From: UBA7488 sp964414185
GTDB taxonomy: Bacteria > Pseudomonadota > Alphaproteobacteria > CAAHEQ01 > UBA3637
DNA: 47,203 bases
Direction: 5' to 3'
Assembly: GCA_964414185.1 (NCBI GenBank)
Contig: CAYPVK010000011.1
Location: 1 to 47,203 of the forward strand
The stretch's first letter is position 1. Each line of letters begins with the position of its first letter. Under the pieces are notes generated by a model. That model searched no databases. It had not been told where the DNA came from and saw only the letters and a list, made by a program, of their open reading frames with translations. Below are positions 25,196 to 32,755 of this stretch, one piece after another. A program made the translations under genes and the position numbers.

Positions 25196-26950
25196 TCATG
25201 TACGTTCCTCATTCGGATGGGCGGCATCATATTCTTCGATGATGCGAATAAAAGCGTCCTCCATCGTTTCACCCGTTTTTTTCAATTCGGACGGCGTGCC
25301 CGTTTTAATTGCGTGGCCTTGGTAAATCAACGCGATTCGGTCGCAATATTCCGCTTCGTCCATAAAATGGGTTGTAACCATAACGGTAACCCCTTTTTCA
25401 ACCATGGAATTGATATGGTTCCAAAATTCGCGGCGCGTCAACGGATCAACGCCCGATGTCGGTTCGTCCAAAAACAAAATCGGCGGGTTATGCATAATCG
25501 CACAAGATAAAGCCAAACGTTGTTTATACCCGAGCGGCAAATCGCCCGCTTTGCTTTTCAAATAGCCGCGCAAGTTGAAAATTTGAACCATTTGTTCGAT
25601 TTTATCGGCTTTTCTTTGGCCTTTCAGCCCATAAATGCCGGCGAAAAATTCCAAATTCTGACGAACGGTCAACGGAGAAAACAACGAAAATTTTTGCGCC
25701 ATATACCCAAGCTTTGAACGTGCCTCAATCGGGCTTTGGCGCATATCGATACCGGTAATATAGGCATGTCCGTGGGTCGGGCGCGACAAACCGCACATCA
25801 TTTTAAACGACGTCGATTTTCCGGCGCCGTTCGGCCCCAACAAACCGAAAATTTCGCCGCGCTTGATTTGAAACGTGATATCTTTGGCGGCCGCAAACGT
25901 ACCGTATTTTTTCGTCAACCGGTCGGCTTCTATCACAATCGGCATTGTTTCTTCAACTTCTATCTCTTTGGCAACCTGTGACGGTTCTTGGACAATGCCG
26001 CCCAATTTATAAATGACGGCGTCTTCAAAACGCGGTTTGACGGGCTGCAAATATGCGGCATGCTTTTTGCGCGTTTTTTCATCGCAAATAACCAAACGCA
26101 CCTGATCGCCTTGAATAACGGCATCCACAACGGGTTCATTGCTTTTCAAAATTTGGCGCAACAAACGACGGTTGTTAACCGTATGCCCTTTCGTCAAAAA
26201 AACGCAACCGTCCACTTCTTTGGTTAAATCCGACGGCCGACCGTGATAAACCACTTTGCCTTCATTTAAGACAATGACATCGTCAAACCCTTCCGCTTCA
26301 TCCAAATAAGATGTCGACCATAAAACGGTTTTGCCGTCTGCAATTAAAGCGCGCACCATTTTCATCAATTCGCGCCGCGAAATCGGGTCAACCCCGACCC
26401 CGGGTTCGTCCAACAATAAAAATTTCGGATGTCCCAAAAGGGCGCACGCCAAACCCAGCTTTTGTTTCATGCCGCCCGATAATTGCCCGGCCAACCGACC
26501 GGTAAATTTTGCCAGTCCCGTAAATTCCAACAATGTTTGAAAGGCGGCTTGTTTTTCATCGGCTTTAAGCCCTTTTAAATCGGCATGCAGGTTTAAATTT
26601 TCCAATACGCTTAAATCTTCGTAAAGGCCGAATTTTTGAGGCATATAACCGATTTCCCGATGGATTTTATCCATATCGACCGACGGGTTCAAACCCAAAA
26701 TCGAAATGGTGCCGCTTGTGGGCAACAACAACCCGAGCAATAAACGGATGAATGTCGTTTTACCTGCACCGTCCGGCCCGACAAGGCCGATGATTTTACC
26801 GCTTTGGATATTAAGCGATATATCGTCAATAGCGGTATTGTCCCCGAATTTTTTAACCAAATGCACAATTTCGGCGGCAGAGCTTTCGCGCGTTTGATTT
26901 TGCCGTGTCCGATTTTCGAATTGTTGTGCACTATCGGGTACTTGGGTCAT
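25196..26950 (-). CDS. Duplicated ABC transporter ATPase (YbhF-like)
   Basis: 584 residues containing two complete nucleotide-binding domains. Domain 1 (about 27-245) has Walker A GPDGAGKTT and signature LSGGMKQK; domain 2 (about 335-570) has GPNGAGKST and Walker B ILFLDEPTSG. In domain 2 the signature position reads LPLGYKQRL instead of LSGGQ, as is usual in this family. Both halves lie on one chain, so the complex is one ATPase plus two permeases. It follows the membrane-fusion gene with a 13-base gap. Confidence 0.93.
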   Translation of the reverse strand: MTQVPDSAQQFENRTRQNQTRESSAAEIVHLVKKFGDNTAIDDISLNIQSGKIIGLVGPDGAGKTTFIRLLLGLLLPTSGTISILGLNPSVDMDKIHREIGYMPQKFGLYEDLSVLENLNLHADLKGLKADEKQAAFQTLLEFTGLAKFTGRLAGQLSGGMKQKLGLACALLGHPKFLLLDEPGVGVDPISRRELMKMVRALIADGKTVLWSTSYLDEAEGFDDVIVLNEGKVVYHGRPSDLTKEVDGCVFLTKGHTVNNRRLLRQILKSNEPVVDAVIQGDQVRLVICDEKTRKKHAAYLQPVKPRFEDAVIYKLGGIVQEPSQVAKEIEVEETMPIVIEADRLTKKYGTFAAAKDITFQIKRGEIFGLLGPNGAGKSTSFKMMCGLSRPTHGHAYITGIDMRQSPIEARSKLGYMAQKFSLFSPLTVRQNLEFFAGIYGLKGQRKADKIEQMVQIFNLRGYLKSKAGDLPLGYKQRLALSCAIMHNPPILFLDEPTSGVDPLTRREFWNHINSMVEKGVTVMVTTHFMDEAEYCDRIALIYQGHAIKTGTPSELKKTGETMEDAFIRIIEEYDAAHPNEERT

Positions 26951-26963
26951 GCCGGTTGCCTTT

Positions 26964-27956
26964 TTAATTGTCCAAGCGTATGGTTACGGGCATGCCTTGT
27001 TTCAAATAATCGTCCGGATTGTCGATAATAATACGCACACGATACACCAAATCCGTGCGCAAAGACGTTGTTTCGATATTTTTCGGCGTAAATTCGGCTT
27101 GCGGAGAAATAAAGCCGATATGTCCGTCATAAACTTTGTCGGTTGAATCGGTATAAATTTTCATTTTGCTGCCGATTTTGACTTTACCCAAATCCGTTTC
27201 TTTAATGTAAGCGCGCGCCCACATTTTATCATTTAAAGAAATCGAATAAACGGGCAATCCCGCGGTAACCATTGAACCGGGTTCGTAAATGCGCACCAAA
27301 ACAATGCCGTTTGACGGTGTTTTCAACGTCGCATCGTTATAGGCCGTTTGAGCTTCGTCCAAAACCGCTTCGGCATAAGACAAATCCGCCAAGGCTTCAT
27401 CGCGGTCAGCCGTTGCGTCATCGCATTCTTGTTCGGGGACATCCTTTGTTTTGCACAACGACGTTTTGCGGTTGTAAACGATTTGGGCGTTTTCCAAAAC
27501 CGCTTGAGCTTGTTTGACTTGAGCCTTTGCTTGATTTAATTTGTTGACCAACGGTTCAATATCCAATATTGCCAATACATCTCCGGCACGAACGGCATCG
27601 CCTTCTTCAAAACGCATTTCGTTTAACCGTCCGGCAACACGGAAAGCCATATTGACTTGCCGAATATCAATATTGCCGTATAAGGTCATCGGTTCGGCGG
27701 CTTGTTTCATTTTCAAATAAGCTTTTATTCCGAATCCGAATGCCGCAAGCAATGCCAAAATGATAATAACGGCAACCTTTTTGGACAAACCGCCCGCCTT
27801 TTTTTCATCCGTTTGAAAGACGGTCTCGGCATCGGAATGTTGTTTTTCATCTTTCGGGCCGTTTCCTTGTTTTCCCGCAACATCTTCGGCAACCTTACCG
27901 GCGGCTTGTTTCGGGGAATGCCCCTTTGTTTCCAAATCTTTTTTATCGTTTGGCAT
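26964..27956 (-). CDS. HlyD-family membrane fusion protein (YbhG-like)
   Basis: 330 residues. The second of two adjacent ATG codons (27956) is chosen because GGAGG lies six bases upstream. An unusually long cytoplasmic N-terminus (~65 residues, Lys/Asp/Glu rich) precedes one membrane helix (VAVIIILALLAAFGFGI). Then follow the lipoyl half-motif (GNIDIRQVNMAFRVAGRL), a coiled-coil hairpin (LNQAKAQVKQAQAVLENAQ ... ALADLSYAEAVLDEAQTAYN) and a beta-barrel domain (WARAYIKETDLGKVKIG). It links the ABC-2 exporter to an outer-membrane channel; no TolC-type gene is in the window. First gene of the export operon. Confidence 0.9.
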   Translation of the reverse strand: MPNDKKDLETKGHSPKQAAGKVAEDVAGKQGNGPKDEKQHSDAETVFQTDEKKAGGLSKKVAVIIILALLAAFGFGIKAYLKMKQAAEPMTLYGNIDIRQVNMAFRVAGRLNEMRFEEGDAVRAGDVLAILDIEPLVNKLNQAKAQVKQAQAVLENAQIVYNRKTSLCKTKDVPEQECDDATADRDEALADLSYAEAVLDEAQTAYNDATLKTPSNGIVLVRIYEPGSMVTAGLPVYSISLNDKMWARAYIKETDLGKVKIGSKMKIYTDSTDKVYDGHIGFISPQAEFTPKNIETTSLRTDLVYRVRIIIDNPDDYLKQGMPVTIRLDN

Positions 27957-27989
27957 CATTTTCCTCCGCAAATTTATCGAATATTTCGA

Positions 27990-28018
27990 TTTTAGGCATT
28001 TTTCACGGTTTAAGTCAA
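27990..28018 (-). promoter_or_regulatory. Promoter of the export operon
   Basis: Minus strand: TTGACT (28018-28013), 17-base spacer, CTAAAA (27995-27990); TAAAAT with an 18-base spacer is the alternative. Confidence 0.5.
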
Positions 28019-28049
28019 GTGTAAAAAGGGATTAAAATTTAAAAAATGC

Positions 28050-28077
28050 TTGACGAACAATCGTTTTAAGAGATAAA
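28050..28077 (+). promoter_or_regulatory. Promoter of the 28113 gene
   Basis: TTGACG (28050-28055), 16-base spacer, GATAAA (28072-28077). Confidence 0.5.
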
Positions 28078-28112
28078 CTTTCAGTATGGATTTATAAAGA
28101 AACGGAGGTATC

Positions 28113-28505
28113 ATGAAAAAATTGTTTGCTGTCAGTTTAATTGCTTTGGGCGTTGTTTCGGGGGCATGCTGTGTTCATGCCCGATTTATCGGTGCAACCG
28201 AACAAAATCCCTTGCCGAAAGGGGGCTATCAAGACGCCGTCGCCATTATTTCCACCGTTCGCGATGCCAAAGAAATGAATGACGATGCATACATTACGTT
28301 GCGCGGCTATATTGAAAAACGTATCAAAAGCGACAAATATTTATTCCGCGATTCAACCGGCACCGTTGAAATTGAAATCGATGATGACGATTGGCACGGC
28401 GTAACCGTCGGCCCGCAAGATTTGGTTGAAATTACCGGCGAAGTCGATGCCGGATGGATATCCGTTGAAATTGACGTTAAACGCATTCGAAAGGTTCAAA
28501 AATAA
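28113..28505 (+). CDS. Periplasmic OB-fold protein, YgiW/BOF family
   Basis: 130 residues. The signal peptide MKKLFAVSLIALGVVSGACC..HA is followed by the BOF domain: DDAYITLRGYIEKRI, DKYLFRDSTGTVEIEIDDD, DLVEITGEVDAGW and IDVKRIRKV, in the order seen in E. coli YgiW and YdeI. Members are periplasmic stress-tolerance proteins; the fold is known but the ligand is not. Cysteines at 19-20 precede the cleavage site and could form a lipobox (SGAC), so a lipoprotein is possible. GGAGG lies six bases before the ATG. It is divergent from the export operon. Confidence 0.88.
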   Translation: MKKLFAVSLIALGVVSGACCVHARFIGATEQNPLPKGGYQDAVAIISTVRDAKEMNDDAYITLRGYIEKRIKSDKYLFRDSTGTVEIEIDDDDWHGVTVGPQDLVEITGEVDAGWISVEIDVKRIRKVQK

Positions 28506-28824
28506 AATTTTTAAAGTTTCCTTATTTTTGGCAAGGAACTTTTAACCGTATGACAAAAATGTTCGATGCGTTTTAATGTTATGATTTTAACGTTTTTAAA
28601 CAAAACACAATTTTTGATTGCATATTTGTTTTTATGCTTGCAATTTTTGATGTTCTCATATAGTATGAACATATCTTCTTGTATAAGGGATAACGGATTG
28701 CGTTTTAAACATTAGGAAAAATGTATATCGCAAATCGAATTGAATAAAGCATGAATCATGAAGGGAGCATATTTTTCATGTTTCCCGGGGGGATTATTGA
28801 TATTGATTTTGGAGGAGAAAAACA
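28506..28824. other. Gap ahead of the glycan cluster
   Basis: About 320 bases with no gene. It holds a weak terminator-like hairpin (28513-28542, one bulged T), a promoter candidate at 28638-28666, and a ~150-base leader before the first glycosyltransferase. A CCCGGGGGG run at ~28785-28795 lies in this leader. Confidence 0.6.
28638..28666 (+). promoter_or_regulatory. Candidate promoter of the glycan cluster
   Basis: TTGCAA (28638-28643), 17-base spacer, TAGTAT (28661-28666). The ~150-base leader could carry further control; no JUMPstart element was recognised. Confidence 0.5.
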
Positions 28825-29808
28825 ATGCATGCCATTCCGGAAATTTCCGTAATAATCCCCGTTTATAATGTTGAAAAATATCTGCCCCGATGTTTAAACA
28901 GCTTATCGAACCAAACATTTAAAGATTTCGAAATTATTTGCGTTAACGATGGGTCGCTCGACGGGTGTGTTGCGATTTTAAAAACTTTTGCAAAACAAGA
29001 TTCGCGTATCAAAATCATAACGCAAGATAATCAAGGCTTATCAATGGCACGCAACAACGGTCTTAAAGCCGCCCGCGGGTGTTACGTTTTCTTTTTGGAT
29101 TCGGACGATTGCATTCATCCGCGCTTGTTGGAAACGGCATATTATTTTGCAGAAAAATATGATGCCGATGTCGTCACTTTCGGCTATGTAAAACAAAAGG
29201 ATAAATGTGCTCCGAATTTGCCTGAAACGGAACCGGATTATTTTCCCATTAAAAATATTGATAAAATTTCACACAAATGTACACGTAACCCGCTTAAATA
29301 TTGCAAAAATTCAGGTCGGTACGAAATTCATTACAATGTTTGGACGAAATTGTACAAAAGGCAGATATTGGACGGTTTGCAATTCATCCCGAATATTTGT
29401 TTTGAAGATTTTCCCCATACGTTGTCGGTATTGATGAAAAAACCGTTGACCGTTATTTTAAGGCAAAATTTATATTACTATGCCGAAAACCCTTCTTCCA
29501 TTTCCAATACGGTACTTAACAAAAAGCACATTCGCGATTACCATACCGGCTTAAACAATATTCTTGATACTTTTTCAAAATCCGACAAAAAGGATTTTGA
29601 CTTTATTTTAAGGGAAGTTTTACCCAAAATTTTACAGCATCAGCTTAATCGGATTTTGCGTTCCCCCAAGGAAAACCAGCCTGCCTTATTCGGCGTCTTT
29701 GCCGAAGAATTGGCCGACCTTGACAAAAAAAGCTGCATCCGCCCGCGGGGTCATAAATTAACCCGTTATTTGAAATATAAAAGTCTTATCAAACAAGGTG
29801 TCGCATGA
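28825..29808 (+). CDS. Family 2 glycosyltransferase
   Basis: 327 residues. The GT-A fold is shown by ISVIIPVYNVEKYLPRCLNSL at the N-terminus, the nucleotide-binding NDGSLDG (41-47) and the metal-binding LDSDD (91-95), followed by a basic helical C-terminus. GT2 enzymes add sugars from nucleotide donors to lipid-linked or LPS acceptors at the inner face of the membrane; the donor sugar cannot be read from sequence. GGAGGAG precedes the ATG. It is the first gene of the cluster and overlaps the next by four bases. Confidence 0.9.
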   Translation: MHAIPEISVIIPVYNVEKYLPRCLNSLSNQTFKDFEIICVNDGSLDGCVAILKTFAKQDSRIKIITQDNQGLSMARNNGLKAARGCYVFFLDSDDCIHPRLLETAYYFAEKYDADVVTFGYVKQKDKCAPNLPETEPDYFPIKNIDKISHKCTRNPLKYCKNSGRYEIHYNVWTKLYKRQILDGLQFIPNICFEDFPHTLSVLMKKPLTVILRQNLYYYAENPSSISNTVLNKKHIRDYHTGLNNILDTFSKSDKKDFDFILREVLPKILQHQLNRILRSPKENQPALFGVFAEELADLDKKSCIRPRGHKLTRYLKYKSLIKQGVA

Positions 29809-30629
29809 CGTGCAATATATTTGTCTGTTATCATAAACCGTCATTCGTTGTCAAGAATGAAAACATTATTCCCATCCATGTCGGGAAAGATGTTTCTCAG
29901 GCATCATTAAATTTTATCGGCGATAACACGGGCGATCACATTTCTGCCAAAAATCCATATTATTGTGAACTGACGGCTACTTACTGGATTTGGAAAAATA
30001 TTCAAGCCGATATTGTCGGATTGTTTCACTATCGACGTTTTCTTAATTTCGTCAATGATGAATCAAAGATACATAAATTAACACCGGAGTTCTTGGACAA
30101 ATACGGTATTAATAAACAAAATATACAAAATTTGATGCAATCTTATGATATGATTTTACCCAAGAAATCAAAACCGTGCAAACATACGTTATACGATTTT
30201 TACGCTTTGGAACACCTTAAAAGCGATATGGATTTATTAATTAAAATTTTAAAAGAAAAATATCCGGCACACACCGATACGATTGATAAGATATTAAAAG
30301 ACAATTCTCAAGGTTATTTCGCTAATATCATTATTGCCAGAAAAAACATATTTGATGTGTATGCAGAATGGCTTTTTGATATCCTTTTTGAAATGGAAAA
30401 ACAAATACAACCTGACGTTGAAAAACGCGACAGCTATCAAAAACGCGTATATGGTTTTCTGTCTGAGAGATTAACGGGTATTTTCATAGCATTTCATCCT
30501 GAATTAAAAATTAAAGAATTGCCCGTCATTTTCGTTGAAGAAGATAAGCGTAAATGGCGCACATATAAATTACGACGTTTTAAAAGAAAAATTTTATCAT
30601 ATTGCGGTTTAAAGCGGGGGAATAAATGA
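29805..30629 (+). CDS. DUF4422 family glycosyltransferase-like protein
   Basis: 274 residues. Typical DUF4422 features are the N-terminal FVCYHKPS, IPIHVGK, GDNTGDHISAKNPYYCELTA, YWIWKN and LFHYRRFL. Proteins of this family sit in capsule and O-antigen clusters and are treated as glycosyltransferases. The end is very basic (KWRTYKLRRFKRKIL), as for a membrane-associated enzyme. It overlaps both neighbours by four bases (ATGA), so it is translated with them. Confidence 0.85.
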   Translation: MTCNIFVCYHKPSFVVKNENIIPIHVGKDVSQASLNFIGDNTGDHISAKNPYYCELTATYWIWKNIQADIVGLFHYRRFLNFVNDESKIHKLTPEFLDKYGINKQNIQNLMQSYDMILPKKSKPCKHTLYDFYALEHLKSDMDLLIKILKEKYPAHTDTIDKILKDNSQGYFANIIIARKNIFDVYAEWLFDILFEMEKQIQPDVEKRDSYQKRVYGFLSERLTGIFIAFHPELKIKELPVIFVEEDKRKWRTYKLRRFKRKILSYCGLKRGNK

Positions 30630-31738
30630 AAGTTAAAAATCTAATTGTCGGGTGTGGATTTTCCGGTGCAACTTTGGCTCATAAAATTGCTACACAGTTA
30701 AAAGAGGAAATTTTAATTATTGATGCCAAGCACCATATTGGCGGCAACTGTTATGATTATTGGGACAATGGCATTTGTGTCCACCAATATGGTACCCATA
30801 TTTTCCATACTAATTTAAAAGACGTATGGGATTTTATCAGCAAATTTACAAATTGGTACCCATATATGCATGAAGTCAAAGGCAATATTGACGGCCAGGA
30901 GGTACCCATCCCGTTTAACTTAAATTCTATTCACCAAATTTTTCCCAAATCTATTGCCGATGTTTTGGAAAGTAAATTAATCGAAAAATTTGGTTTTAAT
31001 ATCAAAGTTCCCATTTTAGAACTCAGAAAAGCCAACGATAAAGACTTAGAGTATTTAGCCGATTATGTTTATGAAAAAATATTTTTACATTACACACTTA
31101 AACAATGGGATTTAAGGCCGGAGGATATGGATCCCACCGTCACGGGACGCGTTCCGATTTATATTTCAAAGGACAACCGTTATTTTCAAGACACCTATCA
31201 AGGCATTCCGTTAGACGGATATACGGTAATCATTGAAAAAATGTTGGATTCCCCGTTGATCAAAACACAATTAAATACCCGATACAGTGATATCAAAGAT
31301 AAAATTCAATACGAACGTTTATTTTATACAGGTCCGATTGATGAATTTTTTGGTTATGAGTTAGGCGAACTGCCCTACAGAAGTTTGAAATTTGACTTTT
31401 TGAAATTCGACAGGGCACATTTTCAATCCGGCGCGGTCATAAATTATCCGAACAATTATAATTTTACACGCATCGGGGAATATAAATACTTTTTGGATAC
31501 GCAAACCGATAAAACCATTGTTTCGTACGAATATCCTCAAGCCTATGAAAAGGGCAAAAATGAAAGATATTATCCGATTGTAAAAGATGAAAACATAAAT
31601 TTATACAACCAATACTTAGAAAAAGCACAAGCTTTAAAAAATACATATTTTTTAGGCCGATTGGGCGATTATAAATATTATGATATGGATAAAGCGATAA
31701 AAAGAGCGTTGGAAGTATTTGAAAGGATAGTTGTTTAA
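30626..31738 (+). CDS. glf: UDP-galactopyranose mutase
   Basis: 370 residues. FAD-binding N-terminus NLIVGCGFSGATLAHKIA with HIGGNCYD, then YGTHIFHT and the conserved RIPIYIS-like segment RVPIYISKDNRYFQDTYQGIP. The C-terminal part includes FTRIGEYKYF and FLGRLGDYKYYDMD, which contribute active-site Arg and Tyr residues. It converts UDP-galactopyranose to UDP-galactofuranose, so the surface glycan very probably contains galactofuranose. Length is normal for the family. Confidence 0.96.
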   Translation: MKVKNLIVGCGFSGATLAHKIATQLKEEILIIDAKHHIGGNCYDYWDNGICVHQYGTHIFHTNLKDVWDFISKFTNWYPYMHEVKGNIDGQEVPIPFNLNSIHQIFPKSIADVLESKLIEKFGFNIKVPILELRKANDKDLEYLADYVYEKIFLHYTLKQWDLRPEDMDPTVTGRVPIYISKDNRYFQDTYQGIPLDGYTVIIEKMLDSPLIKTQLNTRYSDIKDKIQYERLFYTGPIDEFFGYELGELPYRSLKFDFLKFDRAHFQSGAVINYPNNYNFTRIGEYKYFLDTQTDKTIVSYEYPQAYEKGKNERYYPIVKDENINLYNQYLEKAQALKNTYFLGRLGDYKYYDMDKAIKRALEVFERIVV

Positions 31739-31758
31739 AATACTAGAGGTGGCATAAA

Positions 31759-32745
31759 TTGAAAAATAATCCGAAAGTTTCTGTCGTTATACCAGTATAC
31801 AATGTGGAAAAATATTTGCCGCAATGTTTGGATAGTGTCATCAATCAGACATTAAAAGAAATTGAAATTATCATCATTGATGACGGTTCAAAAGACGCCA
31901 GCGGAAAAATTGCTGACGAATATGCAAAAAAAGATAAGCGTATTCGGGTCTTTCATCGTGAAAATGGCGGATACGGCAAAGCAATGAATTTCGGATTTTC
32001 ACAGGCAACCGGCGAATATATCGGCATTGCAGAATCAGATGATTTCGTCTCACCTTTTATGTTTGAAAAATTGTATAAAACAGCAAAAGAAAATGATGTA
32101 GAAGTCGTAAAATCCAACTTTAATTATTATTGGCCGATTCCAGACGATAAGTATATACCTTGTAATTTTTTGCCCGAAGAGGATATGAACCAGATAATCA
32201 AACCTCTGGAACGTCCTGAAATTTTTAAATGTATGCCTTGTATTTGGGCAGCGATTTACAAAACGCAATTTATTCGGGATAATAACATAACCTTTCTTGA
32301 AACTCCCGGTGCTTCTTATCAAGATACATCTTTTAATTTCAAAGTTTGGGCCAAGGCAAATAAAGTTTATTTTATTAAAGACCGTTTTTTAAATTATCGC
32401 CAAGATAATGAAACTTCATCTGTTAACAGCAAAAACAAAATTTTTTGTGTTTGCGATGAATACAATGAAATTGAAAACTTTTTAGAAAAAAAATTTTCAA
32501 ATAAAAAATCCGATTTGCTTTTCCTAACAAAAAGTTTAAAATTTTCTTGTTACTATTGGAATTTTCTCAGATTATCAAAAATGAACAGATTAATTTTTCT
32601 CAAAAGGATGCGCCAAGAATTTTTAAAAGATTATAAAAACGGTTTGATAAACAGAAAATATTTTTATAGAAAGAATCGACGAAAAATAAAAATGATTATA
32701 TACTTTCCTATTCTTTTTTACATTTTAAATTTTTCGAAAAGTTAA
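31759..32745 (+). CDS. Family 2 glycosyltransferase (TTG start)
   Basis: 328 residues. The start is TTG at 31759, with AGAGGTGG seven bases upstream; no ATG lies in the right place. GT-A motifs are VSVVIPVYNVEKYLPQCLDSV, IIDDGSKDASG and AESDDFVSP (ESDD 92-95). The variant ESDD in place of DSDD is frequent in GT2 members of gut bacteria. The C-terminus is Lys/Arg/Phe-rich and probably membrane-associated. A+T rises markedly from here to ~36500. Confidence 0.88.
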   Translation: MKNNPKVSVVIPVYNVEKYLPQCLDSVINQTLKEIEIIIIDDGSKDASGKIADEYAKKDKRIRVFHRENGGYGKAMNFGFSQATGEYIGIAESDDFVSPFMFEKLYKTAKENDVEVVKSNFNYYWPIPDDKYIPCNFLPEEDMNQIIKPLERPEIFKCMPCIWAAIYKTQFIRDNNITFLETPGASYQDTSFNFKVWAKANKVYFIKDRFLNYRQDNETSSVNSKNKIFCVCDEYNEIENFLEKKFSNKKSDLLFLTKSLKFSCYYWNFLRLSKMNRLIFLKRMRQEFLKDYKNGLINRKYFYRKNRRKIKMIIYFPILFYILNFSKS

Positions 32746-32755
32746 AGGATAACAG

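Noticed and set aside
28785..28795. C3G6 run before the first glycosyltransferase as a phase-variation tract
   Set aside because: It lies in the untranslated leader with no open frame that slippage would connect to the enzyme, and is short.
28712..28918. 68-codon minus-strand frame at the start of the glycan cluster
   Set aside because: Antisense to the GT2 start, no ribosome site, composition unlike protein.
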